DNA of 64,000 nt from Alphaproteobacteria bacterium (GTDB lineage Bacteria > Pseudomonadota > Alphaproteobacteria > Caulobacterales > Aquidulcibacteraceae), in assembly GCA_016124655.1 (NCBI GenBank), contig WGNI01000005.1, positions 62,001 to 126,000 of the forward strand, written 5' to 3'. The notes under the pieces are model-generated. The model had not been told where the DNA came from. It saw only the letters and a list, made by a program, of their open reading frames with translations, and ran no database searches. The position numbers and the translations under genes were made by a program. Shown here piece after piece: positions 28,889-35,248 of the stretch (the first letter of the stretch is position 1; every line of letters starts with the position of its first letter).

Positions 28889-29230
28889 ATGACCTACATC
28901 GTCACGGACGCCTGCGTCCGCTGCAAATACACCGACTGCGTCGAGGTCTGCCCCGTCGATTGCTTCTACGAGGGCGAAAACTTCCTGGTGATCCACCCGG
29001 AAGAGTGCATCGATTGCGGCGTCTGTGAACCCGAATGCCCGGTCGACGCCATCAAGGCCGATACCGAAGATACGCCCGACGGCAAGTGGCTGAAGGTCAA
29101 CACCGACTTTTCCAAGATCTGGCCCAACATCACTCGGAAGAAGGACGCGCCCGCCGACGCCGACGACTTCAAGGATGAAAAGGACAAATTCGACAAATAT
29201 TTCTCTGACAAGCCTGGCGATGGGGACTAG
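28889..29230 (+). CDS. fdxA: Seven-iron ferredoxin
   Basis: 113 aa. The N-terminal cysteine set (Cys9, Cys12, Cys17, Cys21, Cys25 in [18 protein letters not shown]) and [12 protein letters not shown] give one [3Fe-4S] and one [4Fe-4S] cluster, as in FdxA. The acidic C-terminus ([19 protein letters not shown]) is usual. The start at 28889 is the family start MTYIVTD. It is 19 bp after the S4 gene and probably in the same operon. Electron partners are not defined here. Confidence 0.96.
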   Translation: MTYIVTDACVRCKYTDCVEVCPVDCFYEGENFLVIHPEECIDCGVCEPECPVDAIKADTEDTPDGKWLKVNTDFSKIWPNITRKKDAPADADDFKDEKDKFDKYFSDKPGDGD

Positions 29231-29244
29231 CAAGATTAACGCAA

Positions 29245-29266
29245 AATGAATTGCGCCGAATTCATT
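29245..29266. terminator. Hairpin downstream of fdxA
   Basis: AATGAATT (29245-29252), a 6-nt GCGCCG loop, AATTCATT (29259-29266); flanking GC bases extend the stem with a 2-nt bulge. No U-tract, so termination is weak or factor-dependent; it may equally be a protein site. Confidence 0.45.
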
Positions 29267-29337
29267 GCGTGGCGCCCGGCGGACCATGATACGGCGCTGC
29301 GGAACTTTTCACTTCAGGCAATTGTTTGGGGTTCTGC

Positions 29338-29979
29338 ATGAAACGGCCTGCTTTGATCGCACTCATCGGCGGCGGCGTGTTTGTCGCTGCTCTGCTGGCG
29401 GTGGTGTTCTTTGTCACCGGCGGCGGCGCCTCTGCGACGCGCGCGCCAAACCTCGCCTCCGCGCCCGCCGCCGAACCCGCGCAAGTGTCGGCGGATGAAG
29501 CCAACGCTTGGGCAGAGGCCCGCGCCGCGGATTCAGAATCCGCTTACAAGGTCTATCTCGCCGCCTATCCCGAAGGCGCGTTCGCCGCTGATGCGCGCGC
29601 CGCGATTGAAGGCGGGGAGCCTGTCGAAACAGCAGCCGCGCCTGCGGCCGCGCCAGCGCCTGTGCGCGTCGCAGCTCAAGCGCCGGCCCCTGCGCCGATC
29701 GCTGCGCCGCGCCGGCCGTCGCGTGAAGAGATCGCCGCCTCGTGCCGCGCTTATGTCGATCAGTCGCTCTCCCAGCCGAGCCGCGTCGCGCGCATCGGCG
29801 GCGGCGCCGTGGCCGGTTGCGCGGTGGGCGCATTGGCCGGAGGCGACGATGGTCGCAACTGCGCCATCGGCGCGGTCGCCGGCGGCGTCACGGGCGAGGT
29901 CACCGCGCGCAGTCGCGAACGCCGCCGCGCGCAAGAGCTCGACGCGTGCATCGCCAATGGCGGCCCGCCGGGCTACTAA
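29338..29979 (+). CDS. Single-pass membrane protein with glycine-zipper segment
   Basis: 213 aa. Residues 5-28 form a membrane helix (LIALIGGGVFVAALLAVVFFVTG). A repeat-like helical segment follows (ADEANAWAEARAADSESAYKVYLAAYPEGAFAADARAAIE), then a Pro/Ala linker, then a glycine-zipper segment (RIGGGAVAGCAVGALAGGDDGRNCAIGAVAGGVTGEVT) of the YMGG/Rick_17kDa type that inserts into or spans membranes. Function unknown. A near-consensus EcfG promoter (GGAAC-N17-TGTT) lies very close upstream but its spacing to the ATG is unusually short. It overlaps the GNAT gene by 4 bp at the 3' end. Confidence 0.7.
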   Translation: MKRPALIALIGGGVFVAALLAVVFFVTGGGASATRAPNLASAPAAEPAQVSADEANAWAEARAADSESAYKVYLAAYPEGAFAADARAAIEGGEPVETAAAPAAAPAPVRVAAQAPAPAPIAAPRRPSREEIAASCRAYVDQSLSQPSRVARIGGGAVAGCAVGALAGGDDGRNCAIGAVAGGVTGEVTARSRERRRAQELDACIANGGPPGY

Positions 29980-30668
29980 GATCCGCCGCTGACGCTGTCC
30001 GCCGCCCGTCTCCAAATGGCATGGATGACGGGCGCGCGGACGCGAAAGCCGAGCTTCTCATAGAGCGCGATGGCGCCGGCGTTTGCGGCGTAAGAGTGCA
30101 GGAACGGCGTGTCGCCGTCGTCGAGAATGCGCTGGCCCACGGCGCGCAGCAGCGCTTCGCCATAGCCGCGCCCGCGAACATCGGGATGCGTGCACAGCGC
30201 GCTGATTTCGACAAAGCCTTCAACGGCGAGTCGTTCGCCGCCCATCGCAATCAGCCGTCCGTTGTCGCGCACGCCGAGGAAACGCCCCAGCGTGTGCGTG
30301 CGTGCGCGAAACGGCCCCGGCCGCGTCATGAGCGCGAGCGCCAGCATCTCCGCGGCGTCGGCGTTGCCGAGCGGTTCAAGCATGACGCGCGGACCTCCAG
30401 CCGGAAATCGCTCGGCGATCATCTGCACGCAATCGGCGAACGTCTGCAAAACGCCGTCCGGCGCGGGGGGCGGGTCGCGTTCGAGCAGGGAAAACTCATC
30501 CCCGTGCGGGATCGCCGCCGCCAGCGCGGCGGACGCATCGTGCGTTTCGATCGCGGCGAAGGGGCTGACTTCGGACGGAAACCGCCGCACCATGCCGGCG
30601 CCGCGGTTCAGATGCGCCTGCCGCCCGCCGAGTGCGGACCAGATGGGTTTATCGAGCGGGTGAGGCAT
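29976..30668 (-). CDS. GNAT-family N-acetyltransferase (FR47-like)
   Basis: 230 aa. The acetyl-CoA site is VEISALCTHPDVRGRGYGEALLRAVG (R-x-x-G-x-G/A), followed by LHSYAANAGAIALYEKLGFRVR, the usual end of FR47-like acetyltransferases. The N-terminal 90 residues are not part of the core fold. The acceptor is unknown. It is 42 bp downstream of the siderophore-type receptor gene on the same strand, so it may be co-transcribed, but a siderophore link is only a guess. Confidence 0.88.
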   Translation of the reverse strand: MPHPLDKPIWSALGGRQAHLNRGAGMVRRFPSEVSPFAAIETHDASAALAAAIPHGDEFSLLERDPPPAPDGVLQTFADCVQMIAERFPAGGPRVMLEPLGNADAAEMLALALMTRPGPFRARTHTLGRFLGVRDNGRLIAMGGERLAVEGFVEISALCTHPDVRGRGYGEALLRAVGQRILDDGDTPFLHSYAANAGAIALYEKLGFRVRAPVIHAIWRRAADSVSGGS

Positions 30669-30710
30669 CGCGCGATGACTACACCCGTTTTCTCAGCAAT
30701 CCACTGCCAT

Positions 30711-32801
30711 CTAAAAGCGCGCGCGCAGCGTCAGCCGCGCCAGACGCGGCGCGCCGGGCGTGATGTTGTTGTCGTTGTGCGCGGTCGGCCAATAGGTTTC
30801 GTCGAACAGGTTCTCGACATTGATCTGCGCATCGAGCGAATCCGTGATCGCAAACGTGATCGCGGCATCCACGCGGGTGAACGCAGGCAGCGTGACGGCG
30901 TTGGAGATCGACGCGAAACTTTCGCCCTGATACGCAATGCCCAGGCCGAGACTGATGCGCTCGCTGGCCTGATAGCTGTTCCACACCGAAAAGATGTGCT
31001 CCGGCGTCAACGCGACCAGGCGCCCCGACGGCGCCGACGCGGTGTCGCGCGTAATCGACACATCCTGATAGCCGTAGCCCGCGATGATGTCCCAGCGCGG
31101 CGTGATGGCGCCGGTAAGGCTCAGCTCCAGGCCTTCGCTGCGCTGCGCGCCGGTGAGAACAGTAAGGTTGGTGATGGGATCGACAGCGCGCGTATTCGTG
31201 CGATCCAGCCGGTAGAGCGCGGCCGTGAACGCGAGCCCGGGCGTGATGTCCCATTTCACGCCGACCTCGATGTTTTCAAACTCTTCCGGCTCCAACGCCG
31301 CGGTCGTTGCGTTCAGCGACGCGAATTGGTCTCCCGACTGCGGCAGATAGGAAACGCTGTAGCTGGCATAGAGCGAGACCGGCTCGATGGGCTTGTACAC
31401 CAGCCCCAGGCGCGGCGAGACGAGGTCGTCGGTGCGGCTGAAATCGGCTGCTCCGGCGCGGCGGTCATCGACCTCCAGATCAAAGCGATCATAACGCAGG
31501 CCCGCAATCACGCGCACCGCATCGGAAAGCGCGATCTGATCCTGCACATAAATGGCCGCGATGTCTGCCCGCACTGCATTGTCGGTCTGCAGCGGGGAAA
31601 GAAACGCAACCGGCGCGAACGTCGTCGGATTGGCGACGGTGACGAACCCGACAGCGTTGTCGGTCGGCGTGCGCGTATTGCTGGTGTCCTGGCGTCCGAA
31701 CTCGGCGCCGATCAAGATCGTGTGGTCGATGGTCCCGGTCGACGCTTCCCAGATCAGATCGTTCTGGCTGAACAGATTTTCCCGCGCCGTGTCGCTGGCA
31801 TAGGCCTGCAGGCGGATGTTTCCGAGCGCATCGACCGCCGCGCCCGCATGCACGTTCTGATAATGCTTGCCGTACTCGGCATAGACCAGGCGGCTGTGCA
31901 GCCGCAGCGATGGCGTCAGCGCGTAGCGCAAGTCCGCAGCGAGCGCGTCCACGTCGGCCTCGCCGAAGCTGAGCGCGGGGTTGCCGACAAACGCCGACGC
32001 GCTCAGACGGGCAGGGCGCCCGTTCAGCGAGGGCACGCCGCGATCGACCGTGCGCTCATCCTCGAAATGCTCATAGCTCAGCTGAAGCGTCGCGTCCGGC
32101 GACAAGCGAAGCGTCGCGGCGGGATTGATCCCCGATCGCCGCAGCGAGACGAAATCGCGATAACTTTCAGAATCCTCCGCCATTGCATTGAGCCGGAGCG
32201 ATACGGCGTCGCTCAGCGCGCCGCCGAGATCGATTTCCGCGCGCGCCTCGCCGTCTGTGTCGGTCTGCAGCGTGAAGGCGCGGCGTAGCGCGCCGTCCGC
32301 GCTCTTGGTCACCCGGTTGATGACGCCGCCGCCGCCGCCGCGGCCGAAAATCATCGCATTCGGACCGGTGAGGATTTCGATGCGCTCGGAATTGTAGAGG
32401 TCGCGGTAATATTGAACGTCGTCGCGCCCGCCATCGACGAAGAAATCTGCCGTAGAGGAATTGCCGCGCAGTGTCGGCGCGTCGCGATGCCCTTCGCCTT
32501 GCCCCATCGTCACGCCGGGCGCGTAGCGCACCACGTCGGCCATCGAGCGCAGGCCGGCGTCTTCGATCAGCTCACGCGTGACGATCGTGACAGCCTGCGG
32601 CGTGTCGCGCAGCGGGGTCTCGATCTTCAGCGGCGAAGCCGATGCGTCGGCGCCGTAGCGCGGCCGCTCGCCGATCACGGTCACGGCCTGCGCGAGTTCG
32701 AACTGGGCTGCGCCGTCGTCTTCGGCGTGGGCGACGGACGCGCCCGCCGCCCAGGCCGCGGTCGCCGCCAGCCACGCCTTCGCCCTCGATTTCGCCCGCA
32801 T
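30711..32801 (-). CDS. TonB-dependent siderophore-type outer-membrane receptor
   Basis: 696 aa. A signal peptide (AWLAATAAWAAGASVAHA) is followed by a plug domain (TPLRDTPQAVTIVTRELIEDAGLRSMADVVRYAPGV, ERIEILTGPNAMIFGRGGGGGVINRVTK) and a 22-strand type barrel ending RLARLTLRARF, with the aromatic C-terminal residue needed for outer-membrane insertion. The plug is of the ferrichrome/ferric-siderophore class. The start at 32801 is chosen for the signal peptide; the longer frame would begin inside the Fur-like site. Iron regulation is inferred from that operator. Confidence 0.9.
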   Translation of the reverse strand: MRAKSRAKAWLAATAAWAAGASVAHAEDDGAAQFELAQAVTVIGERPRYGADASASPLKIETPLRDTPQAVTIVTRELIEDAGLRSMADVVRYAPGVTMGQGEGHRDAPTLRGNSSTADFFVDGGRDDVQYYRDLYNSERIEILTGPNAMIFGRGGGGGVINRVTKSADGALRRAFTLQTDTDGEARAEIDLGGALSDAVSLRLNAMAEDSESYRDFVSLRRSGINPAATLRLSPDATLQLSYEHFEDERTVDRGVPSLNGRPARLSASAFVGNPALSFGEADVDALAADLRYALTPSLRLHSRLVYAEYGKHYQNVHAGAAVDALGNIRLQAYASDTARENLFSQNDLIWEASTGTIDHTILIGAEFGRQDTSNTRTPTDNAVGFVTVANPTTFAPVAFLSPLQTDNAVRADIAAIYVQDQIALSDAVRVIAGLRYDRFDLEVDDRRAGAADFSRTDDLVSPRLGLVYKPIEPVSLYASYSVSYLPQSGDQFASLNATTAALEPEEFENIEVGVKWDITPGLAFTAALYRLDRTNTRAVDPITNLTVLTGAQRSEGLELSLTGAITPRWDIIAGYGYQDVSITRDTASAPSGRLVALTPEHIFSVWNSYQASERISLGLGIAYQGESFASISNAVTLPAFTRVDAAITFAITDSLDAQINVENLFDETYWPTAHNDNNITPGAPRLARLTLRARF

Positions 32802-32827
32802 CCGCGCCCCGCGCCGTTGTTTTGCTA

Positions 32828-32870
32828 TTAAGACTGAGACGCAGCTACCAGTCTTAAGAATCATTCGCAA
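32828..32870 (-). promoter_or_regulatory. Fur-like operator and overlapping dyad upstream of the siderophore receptor
   Basis: On the minus strand 32870-32853 reads TTGCGAATGATTCTTAAG, close to alphaproteobacterial Fur boxes (TGCAAATGATTCGCATT type). It overlaps a perfect 9-bp inverted repeat TTAAGACTG (32828-32836) / CAGTCTTAA (32849-32857) with a 12-nt spacer. It lies 27-69 bp upstream of the receptor ATG. Confidence 0.6.
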
Positions 32871-33178
32871 CAAAGAAATGCGGTTGAGGCAGGGGCGGGC
32901 GCCCTGCCGCATGCGGCGCGCACAGGGGCGGCCCTTCCGCAGATGAAGGTTCTGTGATATGCAGACAGCTTACGAATGAGGCGGTTAGGCCTCACTCGAG
33001 CGGCGCGCGGCTGCGTTGCTTGGCATCGCAAACGTCGCAGCGCTTCTGTCGGTAGCGCGAACCAAGAGGAGCGGGAAGCACCGGAAAGCGAGGCTTCGGG
33101 CGCTCGCGGGGAATATTTGCGTGATCGATCGCCCGGCCATGCACCGGGCTGCGTTGGGAATTGGAGCAAGGAACACTC
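32871..33178. other. Intergenic region upstream of carD
   Basis: About 300 bp without a supported gene. A small dyad TGAGGC-GGTTAG-GCCTCA lies at 32977-32994. The carD promoter must be here but no boxes could be assigned with confidence. Confidence 0.4.
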
Positions 33179-33709
33179 ATGGCCAGCAACAGCACGTCCT
33201 CGTCCGCCGGATTCAAGGTGGGCGACCACATCGTTTACCCTGCGCACGGCGTCGGCCGCGTCATCGGCATCGAAAAGCAGTCTGTCGCGGGGATCGATCT
33301 GGAAGTGTTCGTGATCGCATTTGAGCAAGACAAGATGACGTTGCGCGTCCCCACGGCGAAGGCGAAGTCCTGCGGCATGCGTCCGCTGGCGTCCTCGCAG
33401 GTGGTCAATGATGCGCTGAAGACCCTGCAGGGCCGCGCCCGCATCAAGCGCACGATGTGGAGCCGCCGCGCACAGGAGTACGAAGCCAAGATCAATTCCG
33501 GCAATCTGGTGCAGATCGCGGAGGTCGTGCGCGACCTCTATCGCAACGCCGATCAGCCGGAGCAGTCCTATTCCGAGCGGCAGCTCTATGAATCTGCGCT
33601 CGATCGCATGGCGCGCGAACTGGCCGCGGTCGAAAAGATCGACCGTGAAGCCGCCGTCGCCAAGCTGTCGGCCTCGCTGCAGGCCAAGAAGGCCGCCGCA
33701 GCCGCCTGA
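33179..33709 (+). CDS. carD: CarD family transcriptional regulator
   Basis: 176 aa. The N-terminal RNA-polymerase-interacting domain reads FKVGDHIVYPAHGVGRVIGIEKQSVAGIDLEVFVIAFEQDKMTLRVP, with the C-terminal helical DNA-binding part (RRAQEYEAKINSGNLVQIAEVVRDLYRN). CarD binds the RNAP beta subunit and stabilises open complexes at rRNA and other promoters. The start at 33179 is preferred to an ATG 18 bp upstream because AAGGA precedes it. The Ala/Lys-rich tail is usual in this class. A strong terminator follows. Confidence 0.95.
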   Translation: MASNSTSSSAGFKVGDHIVYPAHGVGRVIGIEKQSVAGIDLEVFVIAFEQDKMTLRVPTAKAKSCGMRPLASSQVVNDALKTLQGRARIKRTMWSRRAQEYEAKINSGNLVQIAEVVRDLYRNADQPEQSYSERQLYESALDRMARELAAVEKIDREAAVAKLSASLQAKKAAAAA

Positions 33710-33732
33710 GGTCGGTGCAGACCATGTTTGAG

Positions 33733-33764
33733 AAGGGCCGGGCGGAAACGTCCGGCCCTTTTCT
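33733..33764 (+). terminator. Rho-independent terminator of carD
   Basis: A 12-bp stem (33733-33744 with 33749-33760, one G-U pair) is closed by a GAAA tetraloop and followed by TTTTC. It lies 24 bp after the carD stop. Confidence 0.92.
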
Positions 33765-33778
33765 ATGCGTGCGATAGA

Positions 33779-33838
33779 GCTATCTGATAGCGATGGGCCT
33801 CTTCACGGGCTCGTGATCACTGAGCGGAAACTTTCCGC
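33779..33838. promoter_or_regulatory. Two perfect dyads upstream of the rpoH2-type gene
   Basis: GCTATC-T-GATAGC (33779-33791) and GCGGAAA-C-TTTCCGC (33824-33838) lie in the 142 bp between the carD terminator and the sigma-factor ATG. Both are compact, uninterrupted dyads typical of dimeric regulators; no known consensus was recognised. Confidence 0.45.
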
Positions 33839-33906
33839 CCCTCCGTGCAATCCATCTCCATCGGGCGCCGTACGCACTGATGGAAGCGCAAGCGCGAGGA
33901 ACGACG

Positions 33907-34791
33907 ATGGCGATCACCGAAACCCGGGAGATGCGAGTCGGCGGCGAGAAATTCGCCAAATCCGCAATGCGCGCGCCGATGCTGTCGGCCGAACACGAAC
34001 ATCATCTCGCCCGCCGCTGGCGCGAACACGGCGACGAGGCTGCTCTGCATGAATTGACCAGCGCGTACATCCGCCTCGTGGTGTCGATGGCCTCGAAATT
34101 TCGCCATTACGGCCTGCCGGCCAACGATCTGGTGCAGGAAGGCAATGTCGGGCTGATGCAAGCCGCCGCGCGCTTCGAGCCCGATCGCGGCGTGCGCTTC
34201 TCCACCTACGCCACCTGGTGGATCCGCGCCTCGATCCAGGATTTCGTGCTCCGCAACTGGTCGATCGTGCGCACCGGCACCACCGCGTCGCAGAAATCGC
34301 TGTTCTTCAATCTGCGCCGCCTGCGCGCGCAGATCGACGATGTCGGCGGCCGGCTTGCGCCGGAGGCGCGGACCACGATCGCCACCAAGCTTCGCGTCGC
34401 CGAAGCCGATGTCGATCAGATGGCCGCGCGGCTCTCCGCGCAGGATCGCTCGCTCAACGCGCCCACGGCGGAAGACGCCGACCTCACCTGGCAGGACGCG
34501 CTGCCCGACGATCGCGAAGGCCCCGACGACGCCGCCATGCACGCCCATGACGCGCGCGTGCGCACGCAGTGGATCGAATCCGCGCTGAAAGCGCTTTCGC
34601 CGCGCGAACTGATGATCATCAAGGAGCGCAAGTTCACCGAAGAGGACGGCGCGACGCTGGAATCCATCGGCCAGCGTCTGGGGATCTCAAAAGAGCGTGT
34701 GCGTCAGATCGAAAGCGTCGCGCTGCGCAAGCTGCGCCAGGCGATGATCCAACTTGCGCCCAATCCGGTCGAAGCGGGCCTCGTCGGCTGA
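33907..34791 (+). CDS. rpoH: RNA polymerase sigma-32 factor, RpoH2/RpoHII type
   Basis: 294 aa. Region 2 reads LVVSMASKFRHYGLPANDLVQEGNVGLMQAAARFEP...FSTYATWWIRASIQDFVLRNWSIVR, the RpoH box is QKSLFFNLRR, and region 4.2 ends GISKERVRQIESVALRKLRQ. The wording NDLVQEGNVGLMQAAARFEPDRGVRFSTYA and LRNWSIVRTGT is nearer to RpoH2/RpoHII (photo-oxidative and general stress in Rhodobacter and rhizobia) than to the classical Caulobacter RpoH (GEVISEGNVGLMQAVKKFDP). The start at 33907 has GAGGA 6 bp upstream; an ATG at 33880 lacks one. A second, classical rpoH is expected elsewhere. Confidence 0.9.
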   Translation: MAITETREMRVGGEKFAKSAMRAPMLSAEHEHHLARRWREHGDEAALHELTSAYIRLVVSMASKFRHYGLPANDLVQEGNVGLMQAAARFEPDRGVRFSTYATWWIRASIQDFVLRNWSIVRTGTTASQKSLFFNLRRLRAQIDDVGGRLAPEARTTIATKLRVAEADVDQMAARLSAQDRSLNAPTAEDADLTWQDALPDDREGPDDAAMHAHDARVRTQWIESALKALSPRELMIIKERKFTEEDGATLESIGQRLGISKERVRQIESVALRKLRQAMIQLAPNPVEAGLVG

Positions 34792-34800
34792 TCGGTCGGC

Positions 34801-35118
34801 TCAGCCGAACCAACCCTTCTTCTTTTTCTTTTCGGGCTCCGGCTCGGGAGGCGGCGGCGCCGCGGCGCGCGGCGGCGCGGGCCGAGGCGGCGCCGGCGGC
34901 GCAAGGACAGGCTCGACCCGGGGCGGCGGTGCGACCGGGCGTGGAGGCGGCGCTGCGGCTTGCGCGGGTTGGGGCTGCGGGGCCGCCGGTCGGGGCGCAG
35001 CCGTTTGCGTCGGCTGCGGGACTGCGGGACGCGGCGCTGGCGCAGCGGCGTTCTGCGCTGGAGACGAAGAAGACGGTTTTGCCTTGCTGGGCCCCAGCTG
35101 ATTCACGAACCAAGTCAT
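34801..35118 (-). CDS. Pro/Ala-rich small protein with basic C-terminal tail
   Basis: 105 aa of very low complexity: after MTWFVNQLGPSKAKP the chain is mostly Pro, Ala, Gln and Arg and ends PEPEKKKKKGWFG. The ribosome site GGAGGCGACG precedes the ATG and the composition is periodic on this strand, but low-complexity GC-rich DNA keeps several frames open, so the gene is only likely. No domain. It ends 10 bp from the convergent sigma-factor stop. Confidence 0.5.
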   Translation of the reverse strand: MTWFVNQLGPSKAKPSSSSPAQNAAAPAPRPAVPQPTQTAAPRPAAPQPQPAQAAAPPPRPVAPPPRVEPVLAPPAPPRPAPPRAAAPPPPEPEPEKKKKKGWFG

Positions 35119-35201
35119 CGTCGCCTCCGTCGCTTTCGTCGTCTTTTCCTCCTCAATGCGGTCAGAAAGAGACCGCGCTCAAGCGGACTCGCGCAAAAAG
35201 A

Positions 35202-35223
35202 AAGGCGGCCCGGAGGCCGCCTT
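35202..35223 (-). terminator. Rho-independent terminator of the large TonB-dependent receptor gene
   Basis: A perfect 9-bp stem AAGGCGGCC / GGCCGCCTT encloses CGGA. On the minus strand it is followed by TTTCTTTTTG. It lies 26 bp after the receptor stop. Confidence 0.88.
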
Positions 35224-35248
35224 AAGTCGAGAGGAAAGGGAGGAGGGC

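Noticed and set aside
29302-29327. EcfG promoter for the glycine-zipper gene
   Set aside because: GGAAC-N17-TGTT has one mismatch and its -10 lies only about 11 bp from the ATG, leaving almost no leader; noted only as weak.
29742-32288. 848-aa frame on the + strand through the GNAT and receptor genes
   Set aside because: The real genes on the minus strand have clear domains; this is a long antisense open frame caused by high GC.
34754-35101. Gly/Ala-rich protein on the + strand opposite the Pro/Ala-rich gene
   Set aside because: It overlaps the end of rpoH, has no ribosome site and is a composition shadow of the Pro-rich frame.
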